Source of the DNA: Ophiostoma sp. CBS 140.51
Lineage: Eukaryota; Ascomycota; Sordariomycetes; Ophiostomatales; Ophiostomataceae
Assembly: GCA_029298735.1 (NCBI GenBank)
Contig: JANSLP010000143.1
Location: 1 to 64,000 of the forward strand
DNA: 64,000 nucleotides
Direction: 5' to 3'
The notes beneath the pieces were generated by a model, which was not told where the DNA came from, ran no database searches, and saw nothing but the letters and a program-made list of their open reading frames with translations. This document shows positions 34,906 through 46,859 of the stretch, piece by piece; the stretch's first letter is position 1, and every line of letters begins with the position of its first letter. Position numbers and translations under genes: made by a program.

Positions 34906-35763
34906 ACTGATCAATAGGTGGAGTGGTGTGTTCCATCTCAGCGTTCCATCTCGGCGTTTTTGCACTGCCGTTGACTTTGCTATGCATGTATATAGTCTGG
35001 TCTTCACCTACCTAAGATGGATAGGAAGGTAGACAAAATGGGTGAAATAGGCTCCGTTTAGAGTATCTGCAAGTGTAGTTAGTGATCACAAAACGACGTA
35101 TCACACACAGTGTCCCAGCAGTCTAAACCTAGCATGTCGTGAAACAAAGGTTTTATCTATTAAAGCAAAAACTAGATTTCGTCGCCGCCTTCAAACCGCA
35201 CCAACACACTAAAATAGCAACACGATGAGTACCGCGATGCGGCTTGGCAGCCATAGATAGATACGCATATATCACACACTCCCAATGCATCTTCATCTTC
35301 TCTTTTCGTTTTTCGTTCCATCCTCGTTTCTCCGCTGCCTTCTGTCCACCCCTAAAAGGGGTACGCCCCGCCTGATGTTGCTGCCCGGTGTGATCTGCTG
35401 CTTTATGCCGTCACTCCGTTTCAAGAAACCAGGGCCTTGAGAGGGCAAAGAAACAAGAGAGAGAGAGAGAGAGAGAGATAAGAGAAAAAAAGAAAAAGGT
35501 ATCTCTACCGTTCCCAATATAGTCTAAATATACACATGTGTTTTTGATGGGGGATGGGATGGGCCCAGAACAAGGTCCCTTTTGAAATGCAACAGAAAAA
35601 AAAATTCATCAAAGAGAAATCGAAGCCCGGGAACATGAATGGATAAATGGTTAAATATGCCCGAAAAGTTTCTCCCCCCCGTCTTCCTTTCACAAGTGGG
35701 AAAAGGAACAGAGGGGCCAACGGCGCTCGTCGTATAGAAGTGGGATAACCGAGTACACCGACT
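34906..35763. other. Convergent 3' intergenic of J-protein and mitoferrin
   Basis: 858 bases between two stop codons. It contains a GA dinucleotide run (about 35456-35478). No gene is supported. Confidence 0.6.
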
Positions 35764-37395
35764 CTACCGCTCGGAATCGTTCCTGCGAATAAAGTAGGCC
35801 CTGACGAAAGGGTTAGTAAATCTGTCTCTATAAATGGGCGTTCTCCGTGACAAAGTGCTGGCTAGCAAGACCAGCGAGACGGCAACAGAAGACGAGCAAA
35901 CGCGGTAGGAGAAAATAAAACGAGAGAAAAAAAAAGAAAGAAAAAAACATACTTGGAGGCTTCGTATGCGGACCAGCAGATGGCCGTGCTCGGCATTGTG
36001 GTCACAACTCTGGGCCGAATACCCTTGAAAAATCCACGGAAGCCCTCCCGCACATGGAGAAGACGGCAACCAGCCATAAAGCTGTTCACGCTCCGCAGCT
36101 CCGCATCGCCGGCACTGCCACGGGTCTGCAGCATGGTCTTGATCACATCCATTGGTGTTGTGAGGCCAGCTGCAACACCGCCTGCAATAGCGCCTGCAAA
36201 GCAGTGGGTCACTGGGTCGTACTTCTTGGTTGGGTTCATGACGGTGGAAATTGACTCGTAGGCAAGGAATTGGAGAGCGGTGAACGGAACGGTCATGGAG
36301 AGGGTGGTCGGGTAAGAGACATAAAAGGCGGCAATGCCTTCGTTCCGGTAGACGTACTTTGCACAGTCTAGCATCGAACGGTACATCTTGCCTGACCCTT
36401 CTATTTGCATACGCTGCTTGATGACTGTGAAACTGTGTATTAGCAACGAGTCGAAGGCCTTCTCATGGCAAATGGCCGGCCAAGGAGGACAATTGCATGT
36501 AACAATCGAATGGGCTTACCGTCAAATGGATTCATCAAGGCATCGCTGGCAATGGTCGCACACGCTCCGCTTGTCGCTAGTGTAGCAATATAACGTCAGC
36601 ACTGGGCTTGCTCCGGGCTTATTCTGCGTGTAAAGGAGGGTAGGAGGGATCGATACTCACCGGCAGCGAGAGGGTGGTGTGTGCCGACTTTGTTTCCGCC
36701 CATGACATGCTTGACAGCTTCGTATGTGGCGAAGTAGACGGCGTGAGCGGGACCAGCTCCAACGACAACACTGGACATGCCTCGCCATAAGCTCGCAATG
36801 CCCTCACCGACAGCCATGCGATATGTGCTCTGTATCAGGCTGGTGTACGCGGTACCGCCGCTGGGACCCAAGATCTGCATGCGAGTCTGTGAAGAGGGAG
36901 AGAGAGAAAGAGAGAAAGGAAAAGTTAGTCAAGGGTATGTTCCGGAGTGTAGAACAATGAGGAAGGTGCAGGAGCTAAAGAAAGTGGACTGTGCGACAGG
37001 GCACTGGTCAAGCTTACCTTGATGGCATCAATTGGGTACATGACGGTGTGTTCCTGTTGCTCCTCGTCAGCATCCCGAAGTCGAAAGAAGTGCTGCCCGG
37101 GGGGTATGGCCCGGCGTGACGGAGCAGTCGGGGTTTTGTTGTGTTACTCACGGCAATGCCGGCAAAAGCTCCCGCAGCCATGTTCTGCACGAGGGAGAAG
37201 TTGGGCGGTAAGGATTCATAGCTACAAGGTTGGAAGCAAAGTTGTTAGCAGGCGGAAGGCAATTTGAAGCTCGAAGCTCAAAACTCGGAGCTGGAAGCAG
37301 CTCGAGGGACTTGGCTACGCGGTTTGCGCACACGGAAGGGGGACGCACTCGTAATCATCGACATCCTCGATAGGCTCGGCACTTGGCTGAGCCAT
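35764..37395 (-). CDS. MRS4: Mitochondrial iron transporter, mitoferrin (Mrs3/Mrs4-like)
   Basis: Mitochondrial carrier family member that brings iron across the inner membrane for haem and Fe-S synthesis. Seven exons: 37395-37349, 37221-37152, 37053-37018, 36886-36661, 36576-36520, 36424-35953 and 35800-35764, giving 314 residues, the normal length. The three carrier signatures are present: YPIDAIKTRMQ, NPFDVIKQRMQ and TPMDVIKTMLQTRG. MYPIDAIK, ALMNPFDVIKQ and the pore segment AAGAFAGIAEHTVM match mitoferrins. The first in-frame ATG is 37395 (MAQPSAEP); the frame stays open upstream without an ATG. The last exon has only 37 bases, and all phases close. The gene symbol is by family; Mrs3 versus Mrs4 cannot be told apart. 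Confidence 0.93.
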
Positions 37396-40300
37396 CTGGG
37401 CCACAGCAGCAGATGCGCCGCCCAGGGTCTTGTCCTGAAGAGCCAGTGTGGCGATCGTCCCGGAGGAGGGGGGAGCGAGGCACGAAGAAAAGACGGAGGG
37501 GGCGTGAACCGTCTTTTCTGTTCTTTTCTGGTGATGTGTAGACTCGCTGCGGTTCACGGACGTAAGTGTTTTGCGGACGTTAGTGGGTGCGGTGGGTGCG
37601 GCGCGTCGATATTATCGGGGTGCCTGTTTCGTGAATGACGTCGGCCGTCGAGGGGCGAGCGGCGCGAACAGACGTGAATATGGGACGTGGGCGAGGGCGA
37701 GATCGCCGACGAGAGTCGCGATATGAGGATCGTGAGAGCCGCGTTCGGGATATGCGCGCCGACGTGGTTTGTGCTGGTATGGCAACCGCAGCCGCGCTTT
37801 GAGAAAACGCGTCGTGCAAGCTAGCGGATCCAATCGTGGAACCTTGACAGGCCGGCTGCGTACGAATTGCAGGCTGGGATACGGAGTGGGCGGCAGTGGG
37901 CGAGAGTGGTCGGTGTGCGGAGGAGCGGAAATCGGATCTGGTCAGGGTCGGTGAGCCCTACTTTTTATGCAGCTGCAGCTGTCGATGGCCGGTAGCACTG
38001 ACAATGGCAAGAGCAATGGCAGGGACAGGCGCAATCGATGGCAACAGCAAGTGCAGGGAAGGAGCGATGCACTGCGGCGGAAGTCGGTCGATGGCTGTCT
38101 GCTCGGAGTGTGGACGGCGGTCAATGGTGGGGTGTGATGAGGTGCGATGAGATGCGATGTGGGAGGCGGAGACGATGCAAGCAATTGAAGTAAAAAGACA
38201 AGTCGAGCCGAAAGACCGTTTTGAGGAAGTTTATTTTTCAACGAAAATAGTCAGATTGGGAGCCGCAGGATAAAAAAAAGAAGCACGAAAATATCGGAAT
38301 ACGAAATGGGAGGAAAGAGCAAGGGTGTGCCAATAGGCCGAGAAGGGAGAGAGCTATGTCGGCTTTTTCTTGGGGCTTTCTTTCTTTCTTTTTTCTTCTT
38401 TTTTTTTGCCCTCCCTTCGGTCTCACTCTTTGAACTCTGCTCTTTTAGGTCTCGTTTTTTTCCCGCTCGGCGCCGCTTGGATTTTTTCCCCCACCGTGGG
38501 TTGGCCTAGATGTGGTGGCTGGAAATTTTTGTGATGCTGGCTGCGTTCTCGGCATAGCTTGGAAAGACAGGAGCAAAGGCGAGAAAAAAAAGAATAAATG
38601 AAAGAAAAAGGAGCCAGCGGAGTTACTCACCACGACCAAGACCTGGCCGAGAAAAATGGAGAAGGGCCTAGGGGCATTAGCCTCTGTGGCTCGACTCAAA
38701 CAGGCACCCCAGTGCCTGAACTACAACGCTGGAGCGACGCCCTGCGCGTGAAAGTATACCGCGTGGCAGGAGCAAACTGTACATCTTCCCTGTGGCCGGC
38801 GCGTTTCCTCGTTCACAATACGGAGTAGAGCGGATGTGCCTGTACGACATAGTTTCCCATACTGGTCTGGGACTCTGGGGGCGTCACTGACGGGATTTGG
38901 ACAGTTCTTTCCAGCGAAGTAGTATATGTCAACGTCGGAGCTATCCCGGGAAGGTGCTGTGTGTGGTAGGATTACTGGTGCCCTTTGTTTGCTCTCCTGT
39001 GTCTTTAAGTCCCTCGCACACACTCCCACTCTTATTTTTAACTACAGTAGGCACGCAGAGCCGACGATGACACAGTTGGCTTCTCACTGCGAGAATTCCC
39101 GTGGAAACTCCTGTCAAAATTTGAGACGCAGAAAACGGCATTGGCACCCATTGGTTCCTGCCTGCCATGTGCAGTGTTTCCACATTTGCAATTTCCTCGG
39201 CTGGAAGGCAGGCGGCAGGGCGTCTCGAGACGGAAAGAGGGACGGGGGATCTACTTCTCAGTATGGATACCTTCTTTCTGTGAAGGCATGAGCCATTATT
39301 CCTCCGGGTCTTCCTCTGCTACTATGTAATACTCCGTAAGATACGTCACCCTTTGAGAACAAATATTTCGGGGGGGTAAAAAGGTATCTTAAGATACGTC
39401 TGGCCGTTGGCGACGCTACGACGGCGGCGCTGATCGTACAACCCGCTGTACGAAGGCTCGTACGAAGTATTACCTGCCCTCTAATGCTGTCACTGTAGCT
39501 GGTCGCCACCCACCTGGAACGGAACACACAAGTCCCACACCCGCAAGCCCCAAGCCCACAAGCCCATCAATCGGGCAACACGAAATCTCTACAGGTTTGA
39601 CATGCTATCTTATCGCCTCCGCGATTGACTGTCCAGTTTTCTGTTTTCGGTTTTCAGTTTTCTGTTTTCAGTTTTCAGGATTCAGGATTCAGGACAGGCC
39701 AGGCCGCAAGACCAGCACCTCGGCTTGTCTCAACCCAAACTCTAGACCTTTTGAGCTCTTGCTTCTCCTGTGTATTTACACATAGTACGACGTACTCAGT
39801 ACCCGTTTCTGTGCTTTTCCGGCGAACACGGCTATCCTGGTCGCCGGTTGTCGGTCGCCGCATTTCCCACGCTTATATACGCGAAACCTCCGTTCGTATG
39901 TCCGATAGGCTGGGCTGGCAGGCCATGTGCTGGCATACCCACATGCTGCTCTTTCTCAGAATTCCAACACCGTAATAGCACGGAGTAATATGGACGAGTT
40001 CGTATGGACTAGTCCAGCCATTCTTTCCTCCTTCGCCCGTCTGGTGCTAGGACGGAGTCCCGTTGATTGAGACTGGTTAAAGTAATGGACTGCCCACCCT
40101 CACAATGCATTTAATCCGAGCTCGACACAAACCCCGACGTGCATATACTCAGTATTAAAATATAAATTTTACTCTTCTACGGAGTACTTCATACATGTAC
40201 TCGGCAATATTACCCTGTGTGTCGGTATTTCGGGCGAGGATGGAATAGATATTGCGGCTTTGTGCTGGTCATCCGTGGAGAACGGAGGGGAGGGACACTC

Positions 40301-41501
40301 GGCCACTGGTGGAAGAGTTTGCAACCTGTGCACATAATCACAGAGTAGAGACACTGACCTGTCGCCTGGCAGTGCTGATTTGTGGCTCGAAATCTGTGCT
40401 GTCACGGACCGGGCGTGTCGGCCCCGTGTTGTCCGACCCTGAGGTGCACGATGCCGCGATAGAGAGTTTGGTGAGTGGAGCGTTTGTTGTGTTTGGCCAA
40501 AACGAGTTACCGCCGAAAGTGCGGCGTCGGCACCTCGTACATAGAATTATCAGATGAAGATATAATTGTGAGATGGCTGGAAGATTGGTATTGTCTCTTT
40601 TTCTATTCCCCTCATGTTTATTAAGGAGAGGGAGGACAAAGGGACGACAAAAGAGACGGAAGGGAAGTAAAAGTAAAGGAATAAAACGATAACCAAGGGA
40701 AATATCCAGTAAGGCTAAGATGGCATAGAAAATACGAAGTACAATCTGATCTCCGGGACGACTCCCGAGTTCCTGGGTTATTGATGAAGGGCTCTTGATG
40801 AATGTTAGACCAGGGGCTACATACAGAGCAAGATACTGCCACAACGATCCTAGCAAGTGGATTGGTGATTAACAGCTACGTGCCTCTTTGGACAAGCTGC
40901 GACTCCATTCATGGGCAATCGTCGATAGCCAAATGCGCGCGGGGGGGGGAATCAACGTCTCGGACAGCAGACGTGAGCCCTCGCCACAGACACCTCAACA
41001 GCTCATCGTACTCGGTATGACCAAGTACCCCATTGTTCGTGGCGAGGGGTGCGAGGGGTGAGGCCGTGTTCTCGAGCAGCGCGATTTTTATTTTATTTTA
41101 AACATCCGAATCATCCAATGCAAGAGAGCACAAGCAAAGCCATCTGGGGTCTATTTACAACGTATCGAACAAATTTAAAAACAAAACACAAAATAAAGTA
41201 TACACCAAGCACGGACCCAGGACTGCCAATACCAAATACCAGCCAGTTAGTGCAGCCGGTAAACAGTACAGTTAGTGTTCGGAGCTCGGCGCCATGCCTG
41301 CCTCCTCCCCGTCAGTCCACACCGCTCGTCTCTCGCCGCTACCCTTCACCATCACCCACGTCAGCATACATTGCAGTCTGCCACGAAACAAAGCATAAGA
41401 AGGTAAAGTGAGCCCATTCGAAATTATTGCAATAGCTGAACCTGGCCACCCAACACACCCTGGCTCGTGTCAGAAACCCGGTGCACGCCTTACAGCGCCA
41501 T
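37396..41501. other. 4.1-kb gene-poor interval
   Basis: No gene recognised between the mitoferrin start and the LPD1 stop. A possible tiny two-exon frame on the minus strand near 38520-38700 has a good donor (GTGAGT) but no known protein match and is not called. Words of the TACNNNGTA family occur at 38819, 39330, 39461, 39786, 40178 and 40733. A perfect 14-bp palindrome GTATCTTAAGATAC lies at 39384-39397, and a TTTTC/TGTTTTC run lies at 39635-39680. Confidence 0.6.
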
Positions 41502-43304
41502 CTAGAAGTGGATGGCGCGGTTGTAGGTCGCCATGGCGGCCTCCTTGAGCGCCTCCGCAAGCGTCGGGTGTGCGTGGGTCGTGCGCGCAATGTCCTCGCT
41601 CGACGCGCCGTACTCCAGGGCCAACGTGCCCTCCGCAATCATCTCGCCGGCACCGGGGCCAACAATGTGCACGCCCAGCAGGCGGTCCGTCTCCGCATCA
41701 GCAATCACCTTGACGATACCCTCAGCATCGGCGTTGGTCTTGGCGCGCGAGTTGGCAGAGAACGGGAACGTGCCGACCTTGTACGCAACGTTCTGCGCCT
41801 TCAGGTCCTGCTCTGTCTGGCCCACCCATGCCACCTCAGGGTGCGTGTACATGACCGCAGGGATGCAGCCGTAGTTGACGTGGCCGTAGCCCTTCTTCAG
41901 GTACTCCACAACAGCAAGGCCCTCGTCCTCGGCCTTGTGCGCAAGCATAGGACCGAACGTCACATCGCCCACGCACCGAATGTGCGGGTGCTTCGTGCGG
42001 TATTCCGAGTCAATGACGACACGGCCGCGATCGTCGACGTCGAGACCAATGTTCTCGAGTCCCAGACCCTCGGTGTAGGGACGGCGTCCGATGGCCACCA
42101 GGACAACCTCGCCCTCGAGCTAAAGTCAAAGAAAAGACGACCATGTTAGCTTATGTGACTCTTTCTTCTTCTTCTTCTTCTTATTTTTTCTTGTCTCCTC
42201 CTTGTCCCTTCTCCCCCTTCTCCCATAAGCAATGGGAACGAAAGCAAAGCATCACTTACCGTCTCGGGCTTGCCGCCCTTGGCAGCGTCGACCTCCAACT
42301 TGACCTTGTCGCCGCTGGTGTCGCCGCTGACAACCTTCGTGTTGAGCTTGAAGTCAATGCCCTGCTTCTTCAAGATCTTCTGTGCTGTCTTGGAGATCTC
42401 CGTGTCCATGCCAGGGCCACCAATCTGGCCGAGGAACTCAACCACCGTCACCTTGGCGCCCAGGCGCGACCACACCGAGGCCATCTCCAGACCAATGATA
42501 CCGCCGCCAATCACAATCAGAGACTCGGGCACCTTCTCCAGCGACAGGGCGCCAGTGCTGGTGACAACACGCTTCTCGTCAATCTCTAGGCCGGGGAACG
42601 GCGTAGCCTCACTGCCCGTGGCAATGATAATGTTCTTGCCCTTGAGTGTCGTCTCGCCACCGTCGTTAAGGTCAACCTTGACCGTGTGCTCGTCAACAAA
42701 CGAGCCCGTGCCCTTGACATATTCGACACCGTTCTTCTTGAACAAAAACTCGATGCCCTTGGTCAGGCCCGACACAGACTGCTCCTTGGCCTTCATCAAC
42801 TGGGGCAGGTTCAGCTTGACGTCGCCAACCTCAATACCGCGGTTCTTGCTGTCGTGGAGGATCTGGTGGTAGAGGTGGGAGTTGTTGAGCAGCGATTTTG
42901 ACGGAATGCAGCCGACGTTCAGGCAGGTACCGCCCAGAGATCCGCGCTTCTCGATGCAGGCCACCTTAAAGCCCTCCTGGCCGGCCTTGATGGCAGCAAC
43001 GTAGCCAGCCACACCGCCACCTATGATGACAAGGTCCTTCTCCTCGCCAGCCTCAGAGGCGAAGCCGCGGCTCCATCGAGACGCGTGTGATGACGATGCA
43101 ACAATGGTAGGGAAACTGTGAAGGGAGCGAACGAGTCCAAGAAGAAAAGGAAGGGGTAATGTTAGAAACGGGTCGATGCACCGAAAAAAAAGGAGAGGCC
43201 ACGATGACGCCTGCAAACTGCGCCAGAAGACAGAAAACTCACGGGGACTGTTTTCGGAAAGCTGACCGGACAACAGTTCGCGATATTAAACGAGACGACA
43301 TCAT
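41502..43304 (-). CDS. LPD1: Dihydrolipoamide dehydrogenase, mitochondrial
   Basis: E3 flavoenzyme of the pyruvate, 2-oxoglutarate and branched-chain dehydrogenases and the glycine cleavage system; it reoxidises dihydrolipoamide with NAD in the mitochondrial matrix. Exons 43304-43243, 43115-42260 and 42119-41502 encode 511 residues. The first exon is a basic, Ser-rich import presequence (SRLISRTVVRSAFRKQ). FAD-binding GGGVAGYVAAI, the redox-active Cys pair in GGTCLNVGCIPSK, NAD-binding GGGIIGLEMASVW, the second FAD motif CVGDVTFGPMLAHKAEDEG, and the catalytic His in THAHPTLAEA are all intact. Two ATGs in tandem (43304, 43301) leave one residue of uncertainty. Confidence 0.97.
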
Positions 43305-44066
43305 CTTCGATCAGGGGGGAAAAGAAACAATCGACGGGAGGCCGTAGGGAGGAAGAGAAAATAGAAGGTCGTAGATAGGAAACAGTAACAGACGCGATTC
43401 TGCGTGCAATTGACACAATTTGCGTCGATGGAGGAAGAAACAAGTTGCTGGTGGATGACGGTTTGCGGGAGCTTTCGGATAACGGGTAACAAAACAAGAG
43501 CTATTTTGTGACTTTTTCGTCTCTTTGACCAATGCTCCAGACAGGGACAGCAGGTCGGTCTGGTTTTTTCTGCTGGTTTCGCTTTTTGTTGACCCGGCGC
43601 TGTGCTGGGGCGCGTCTTTAGTGCCATATTTGATTTCCTGGTGCCTGAATTGTGAGGCGCACAGGAACAGTCCCCCTGGCTGTCGCTAAAGCGATGGTAA
43701 CCGCGCCCGCCTTCCCCAACGGGACAAACAGCGCCCACGACTTATGACTAATCACTACACTGTACTCGCTCGTAAAAGTCCTCTGTGTCACGATGATGAA
43801 GGCGCCATACATATTAACTTACTACGGAATACACGCTACTTTGAACGTTCCCGATGACCGCCGTACGCCGCATGCCATATTAAGCTGTCAAGTTCTTATT
43901 ATTTTTCTTATTTGTTTCCTTCTCCATTGTCCTCGTGCGAGTGCAAGAGTTCGGAGCTGCCGTGATTACTACTCAAATACTATTCAAACTGTCAACCCAT
44001 TTTCAAAGGACAAGCAATGCCTTATCTCTATCTATTACCACGGCACCGCCCCTTTCTCTTTTTTGC
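43305..44066. other. Intergenic between LPD1 promoter and SGD1 3' end
   Basis: 762 bases. It should contain the LPD1 promoter and leader and the SGD1 3' untranslated region. No gene is recognised. Confidence 0.55.
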
Positions 44067-46859
44067 CTACAGGCTTTGAGGGTCCCGCAGCGCAATTTGC
44101 GCCCGGTCGCACGCCTTGGCAACACGGCTCGCTTGGTGCTTCTCCACGAGCTTCGACCGCCGGACCACCTTGTCGACAAAGTACTGCAGCCCGCGGCGCA
44201 GGTCGTCCTTGTCGCTGGTCAACTGAAACCGCTTTCGGATAAGAGCGCTGCTGCTGCTGCTGCTGCTGCTGCTGCCGCCGCCGCCGCCGCCGCCGCCACC
44301 GGCCTTGCTGGCCTTGCTCGCATTGTGTGCCTCCTCAAAGAAAGAGAGCAGCATCACCTCGACGAACATCCGAGTTTTCGCCTGCAGCCGCACCAAGCTG
44401 AGGCATTTCAGGATGTCCAGCGAGAGGCTTCCGCATGCAACCAGGTAGCCACATAGTTTCGCCGTGTTGACGACCCGGCGCATGTCCGTGGCCTCGTCTT
44501 CCTCGTCCGCCTCGTCGTCTTCGGGCACTTCGCCAAACATGGGCTCTCCCATCCCCCGAAACAGCTTCCAGACATTGGCCTGGAATACCCACGCCATTCG
44601 CCTGTCGGCGCTGCACACCTGCCGTGCCACCAGTGCATAATAGCGATTGTAGTGTTGTTCAGACCCGACACAACGGATGAGCACGTTGGGGACTTCTCTC
44701 TTCTCAAACTTGTTTAAGCCGAGCCTCAGAAGCCTGGCTTGCGCATCTTTGCTGTCGGCTGCCGAGAGAAGCGTGACAAAGATGGACCGTCGTGCATCCG
44801 TGTTCATGCCCTGCTCTCTTGCCAGCAAATCGAGCTCTTCTACATCCGCAATGTCATCGCCCCACGACCCCAAAACGTCATCCTCGCCATCCTTTGTCGT
44901 TTGTGTGGACGAACGGGCGCCACGCGGTGCCGCCGTCTTATCGTCGGCGATGAGCGCTATCTTGGCGTCTCCATTGTCCTGGCCCTTGGCCCCAGAAGGC
45001 TCGTCGCGCCCGGCCCAGCTTGCTCCGACCAGCCACCACTTGCCGCGCTTGTCGGCCTGCTCAATGTCGGCCAAGCTGACGCGAAGTGGCCCGGACGCCT
45101 CTAGTTTTCTCGATGTAGGCAGCGTGCCCAGCATTTTTCGTATCCTCTCCGCGTGGCCAAAGCCGCTGCTTTCGGCATCTCGCTGCTTCTTTTTATCGCT
45201 CTTCTTAATGTCGCTTATCCTATCGATCATGTGTCTTGTCCGAACGGAGAGACTCTTCTCACCGCCAGCACGCATAATCGCGGGCTGGATGAGAGCCACA
45301 ATGTCCTTGAGTGCTCTCGGGTCGTCTTGGTGAAGACGGTGGCCGCTTGTTTCAAACACCCGCAAAAGTAACTCCGCGTTGGTCTCGGTCAGTTTCGCAA
45401 GCAACATCCGGATGTAGTCGTAGATGAGGTTTGGGCCGATCATTCGGAAGTTGTAGAGCTCTGCCATGAGACCGAACAAGTTCAGTGCCATCTTGGACGA
45501 CGGCGTCCACGAATGCTGCCGGCGGTCCGATGTGTTGCTCGCGTCCGCTGTGACGAGAGCGTCGTAGTGTTGCTTGAAAAGGGTCGCATTCTGCTGGATG
45601 AAATTGGCACCGAAATCAGGTCCCTTCACCATGTAGACAGCAGAGGCAAATCCTGCAATTAGGACTGTGACATTGTTGGACAGCGCGCCTTCAATGTGAA
45701 TTTGCTCTAGGAGCTTGTCAGTCACGGCGTCGGTGACGTATTGACGCGGGTTGTCAAGGTAGAGTCTCTCGACGTCTCCGAGAATGGTCAACATGTTCGC
45801 ATCTGACAGACGGGCAATCAAGTGATGCGCCTGTCGCCTCACCCGTGTGACAGCCTCAGACTCAGAACCTGTGACTTGCTGGGCCCGTCGAAGGGCTGGG
45901 GGGACGTAGTTTTGAGGCGTGGATGACGCTGTAACCGGTGCAACATAGGGATTTTCTCTGGCGCGCTTCATAGGCTGTGTTCTCAGCTCCTCCTCCGCTT
46001 CTGACCCAAGAACGTCAGAAATTCCTGCGTCTCCATCTGAGCTGCCGAAAATGTCGTTGTCTTCATCGTCGTCGTCGTCGTCATCGTTATTGTCGTTACT
46101 CTCGCCTTCGCTTACGTCGTCGTCGTCGTCGTTATTATTACTATAGGCTTTTCCGTTGCTTAACCCCATAGCCTTTTGTCGTTTCGCTTGAAGCCATTCT
46201 TCTGCCTCACTTTTCCGTTTCTTTTGTAGCACGGCTTCTGAGTTCTTGCCTCCGGCGTCATCGATTGACTCCAGTAGCTCTCCTAAGCCGTCGTCCTTGA
46301 AGGTCTGGGGCAAGTTTTTCCGGCCCTTCAAGCCGAGCTTGCGCTCGAGCTCTGCAATTTCTGCATCGTCCTTTTCCAGTTGCTCGCGCATACGCTTGGA
46401 GACCTTTACCGGAGCAGAAGTGCCTGGGTCAGAGGACCCGTCACTGTCGTCGCCATCATCGCTGCCTTCACCGTCGTCGCTTTGCCCCTCGAATTCTTCG
46501 TTTTCTAATTCGTCGTCGTTTTCGACCATGTCGAAATCGTCAAAGTCGTCCTCATCGATCGAGTCATCGTCTACTTCTGGGTTGACAATCCGCATTTGAT
46601 TCGGTTTCTCCTTCGGTTTATTCGGAGGCGCTTTATCATTGTCGATGGCACGTTGTCTCTGTGATGGCCGAGATTGTTGTGATTTATGTCCTGTCGGGTT
46701 GGGGCCACGCTTTTGCTGAAAGCCCTGATCCGCACCCTTCCACTGCCTCGGACGTGTTGCATTTCGTCGTCCGCGTCCCGGTGCATCTTGCGTCTGTACG
46801 CCGAGGTGTTTTAGGAACCCAGCAGACAAGGACGGGCCGGCATTCCTCGAAGGTGCCAT
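44067..46859 (-). CDS. SGD1: Sgd1/NOM1-like nucleolar MIF4G-MA3 protein
   Basis: Nucleolar protein related to yeast Sgd1 and human NOM1, with a role in small-subunit rRNA processing; it was first named for osmotic/glycerol phenotypes. It is a single exon of 930 residues. The N terminus is basic (RGRRNATRPRQWKG), then very acidic (runs of D/E with S). A MIF4G domain follows (about 335-540: RRQAHHLIARLSDANMLTILG, YNFRMIGPNLIYDYIRML). An MA3 domain comes after it (RRSIFVTLLSAADSKDAQARLLRL). Near the C terminus a trinucleotide tract encodes about ten Gly then nine Ser (44257-44300), probably length-variable between strains. It is divergent from SRP14. Confidence 0.93.
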   Translation of the reverse strand: MAPSRNAGPSLSAGFLKHLGVQTQDAPGRGRRNATRPRQWKGADQGFQQKRGPNPTGHKSQQSRPSQRQRAIDNDKAPPNKPKEKPNQMRIVNPEVDDDSIDEDDFDDFDMVENDDELENEEFEGQSDDGEGSDDGDDSDGSSDPGTSAPVKVSKRMREQLEKDDAEIAELERKLGLKGRKNLPQTFKDDGLGELLESIDDAGGKNSEAVLQKKRKSEAEEWLQAKRQKAMGLSNGKAYSNNNDDDDDVSEGESNDNNDDDDDDDEDNDIFGSSDGDAGISDVLGSEAEEELRTQPMKRARENPYVAPVTASSTPQNYVPPALRRAQQVTGSESEAVTRVRRQAHHLIARLSDANMLTILGDVERLYLDNPRQYVTDAVTDKLLEQIHIEGALSNNVTVLIAGFASAVYMVKGPDFGANFIQQNATLFKQHYDALVTADASNTSDRRQHSWTPSSKMALNLFGLMAELYNFRMIGPNLIYDYIRMLLAKLTETNAELLLRVFETSGHRLHQDDPRALKDIVALIQPAIMRAGGEKSLSVRTRHMIDRISDIKKSDKKKQRDAESSGFGHAERIRKMLGTLPTSRKLEASGPLRVSLADIEQADKRGKWWLVGASWAGRDEPSGAKGQDNGDAKIALIADDKTAAPRGARSSTQTTKDGEDDVLGSWGDDIADVEELDLLAREQGMNTDARRSIFVTLLSAADSKDAQARLLRLGLNKFEKREVPNVLIRCVGSEQHYNRYYALVARQVCSADRRMAWVFQANVWKLFRGMGEPMFGEVPEDDEADEEDEATDMRRVVNTAKLCGYLVACGSLSLDILKCLSLVRLQAKTRMFVEVMLLSFFEEAHNASKASKAGGGGGGGGGSSSSSSSSSALIRKRFQLTSDKDDLRRGLQYFVDKVVRRSKLVEKHQASRVAKACDRAQIALRDPQSL
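44257..44300. repeat. Trinucleotide repeat in the SGD1 coding region
   Basis: Plus-strand (CTG)n then (CCG)n, read on the coding strand as AGC and GGC codons giving polyserine and polyglycine. The run is pure and in frame, so length changes would not break the protein. Confidence 0.9.

Noticed and set aside
38445..38699. Possible two-exon small gene on the minus strand
   Set aside because: It has a good GTGAGT donor, but the protein pieces match nothing I know and alternative phases are equally likely.
40338..40856. 172-codon minus-strand frame with hydrophobic segments
   Set aside because: Hydrophobicity comes from a purine-rich opposite strand. There is no start context or homology signal.
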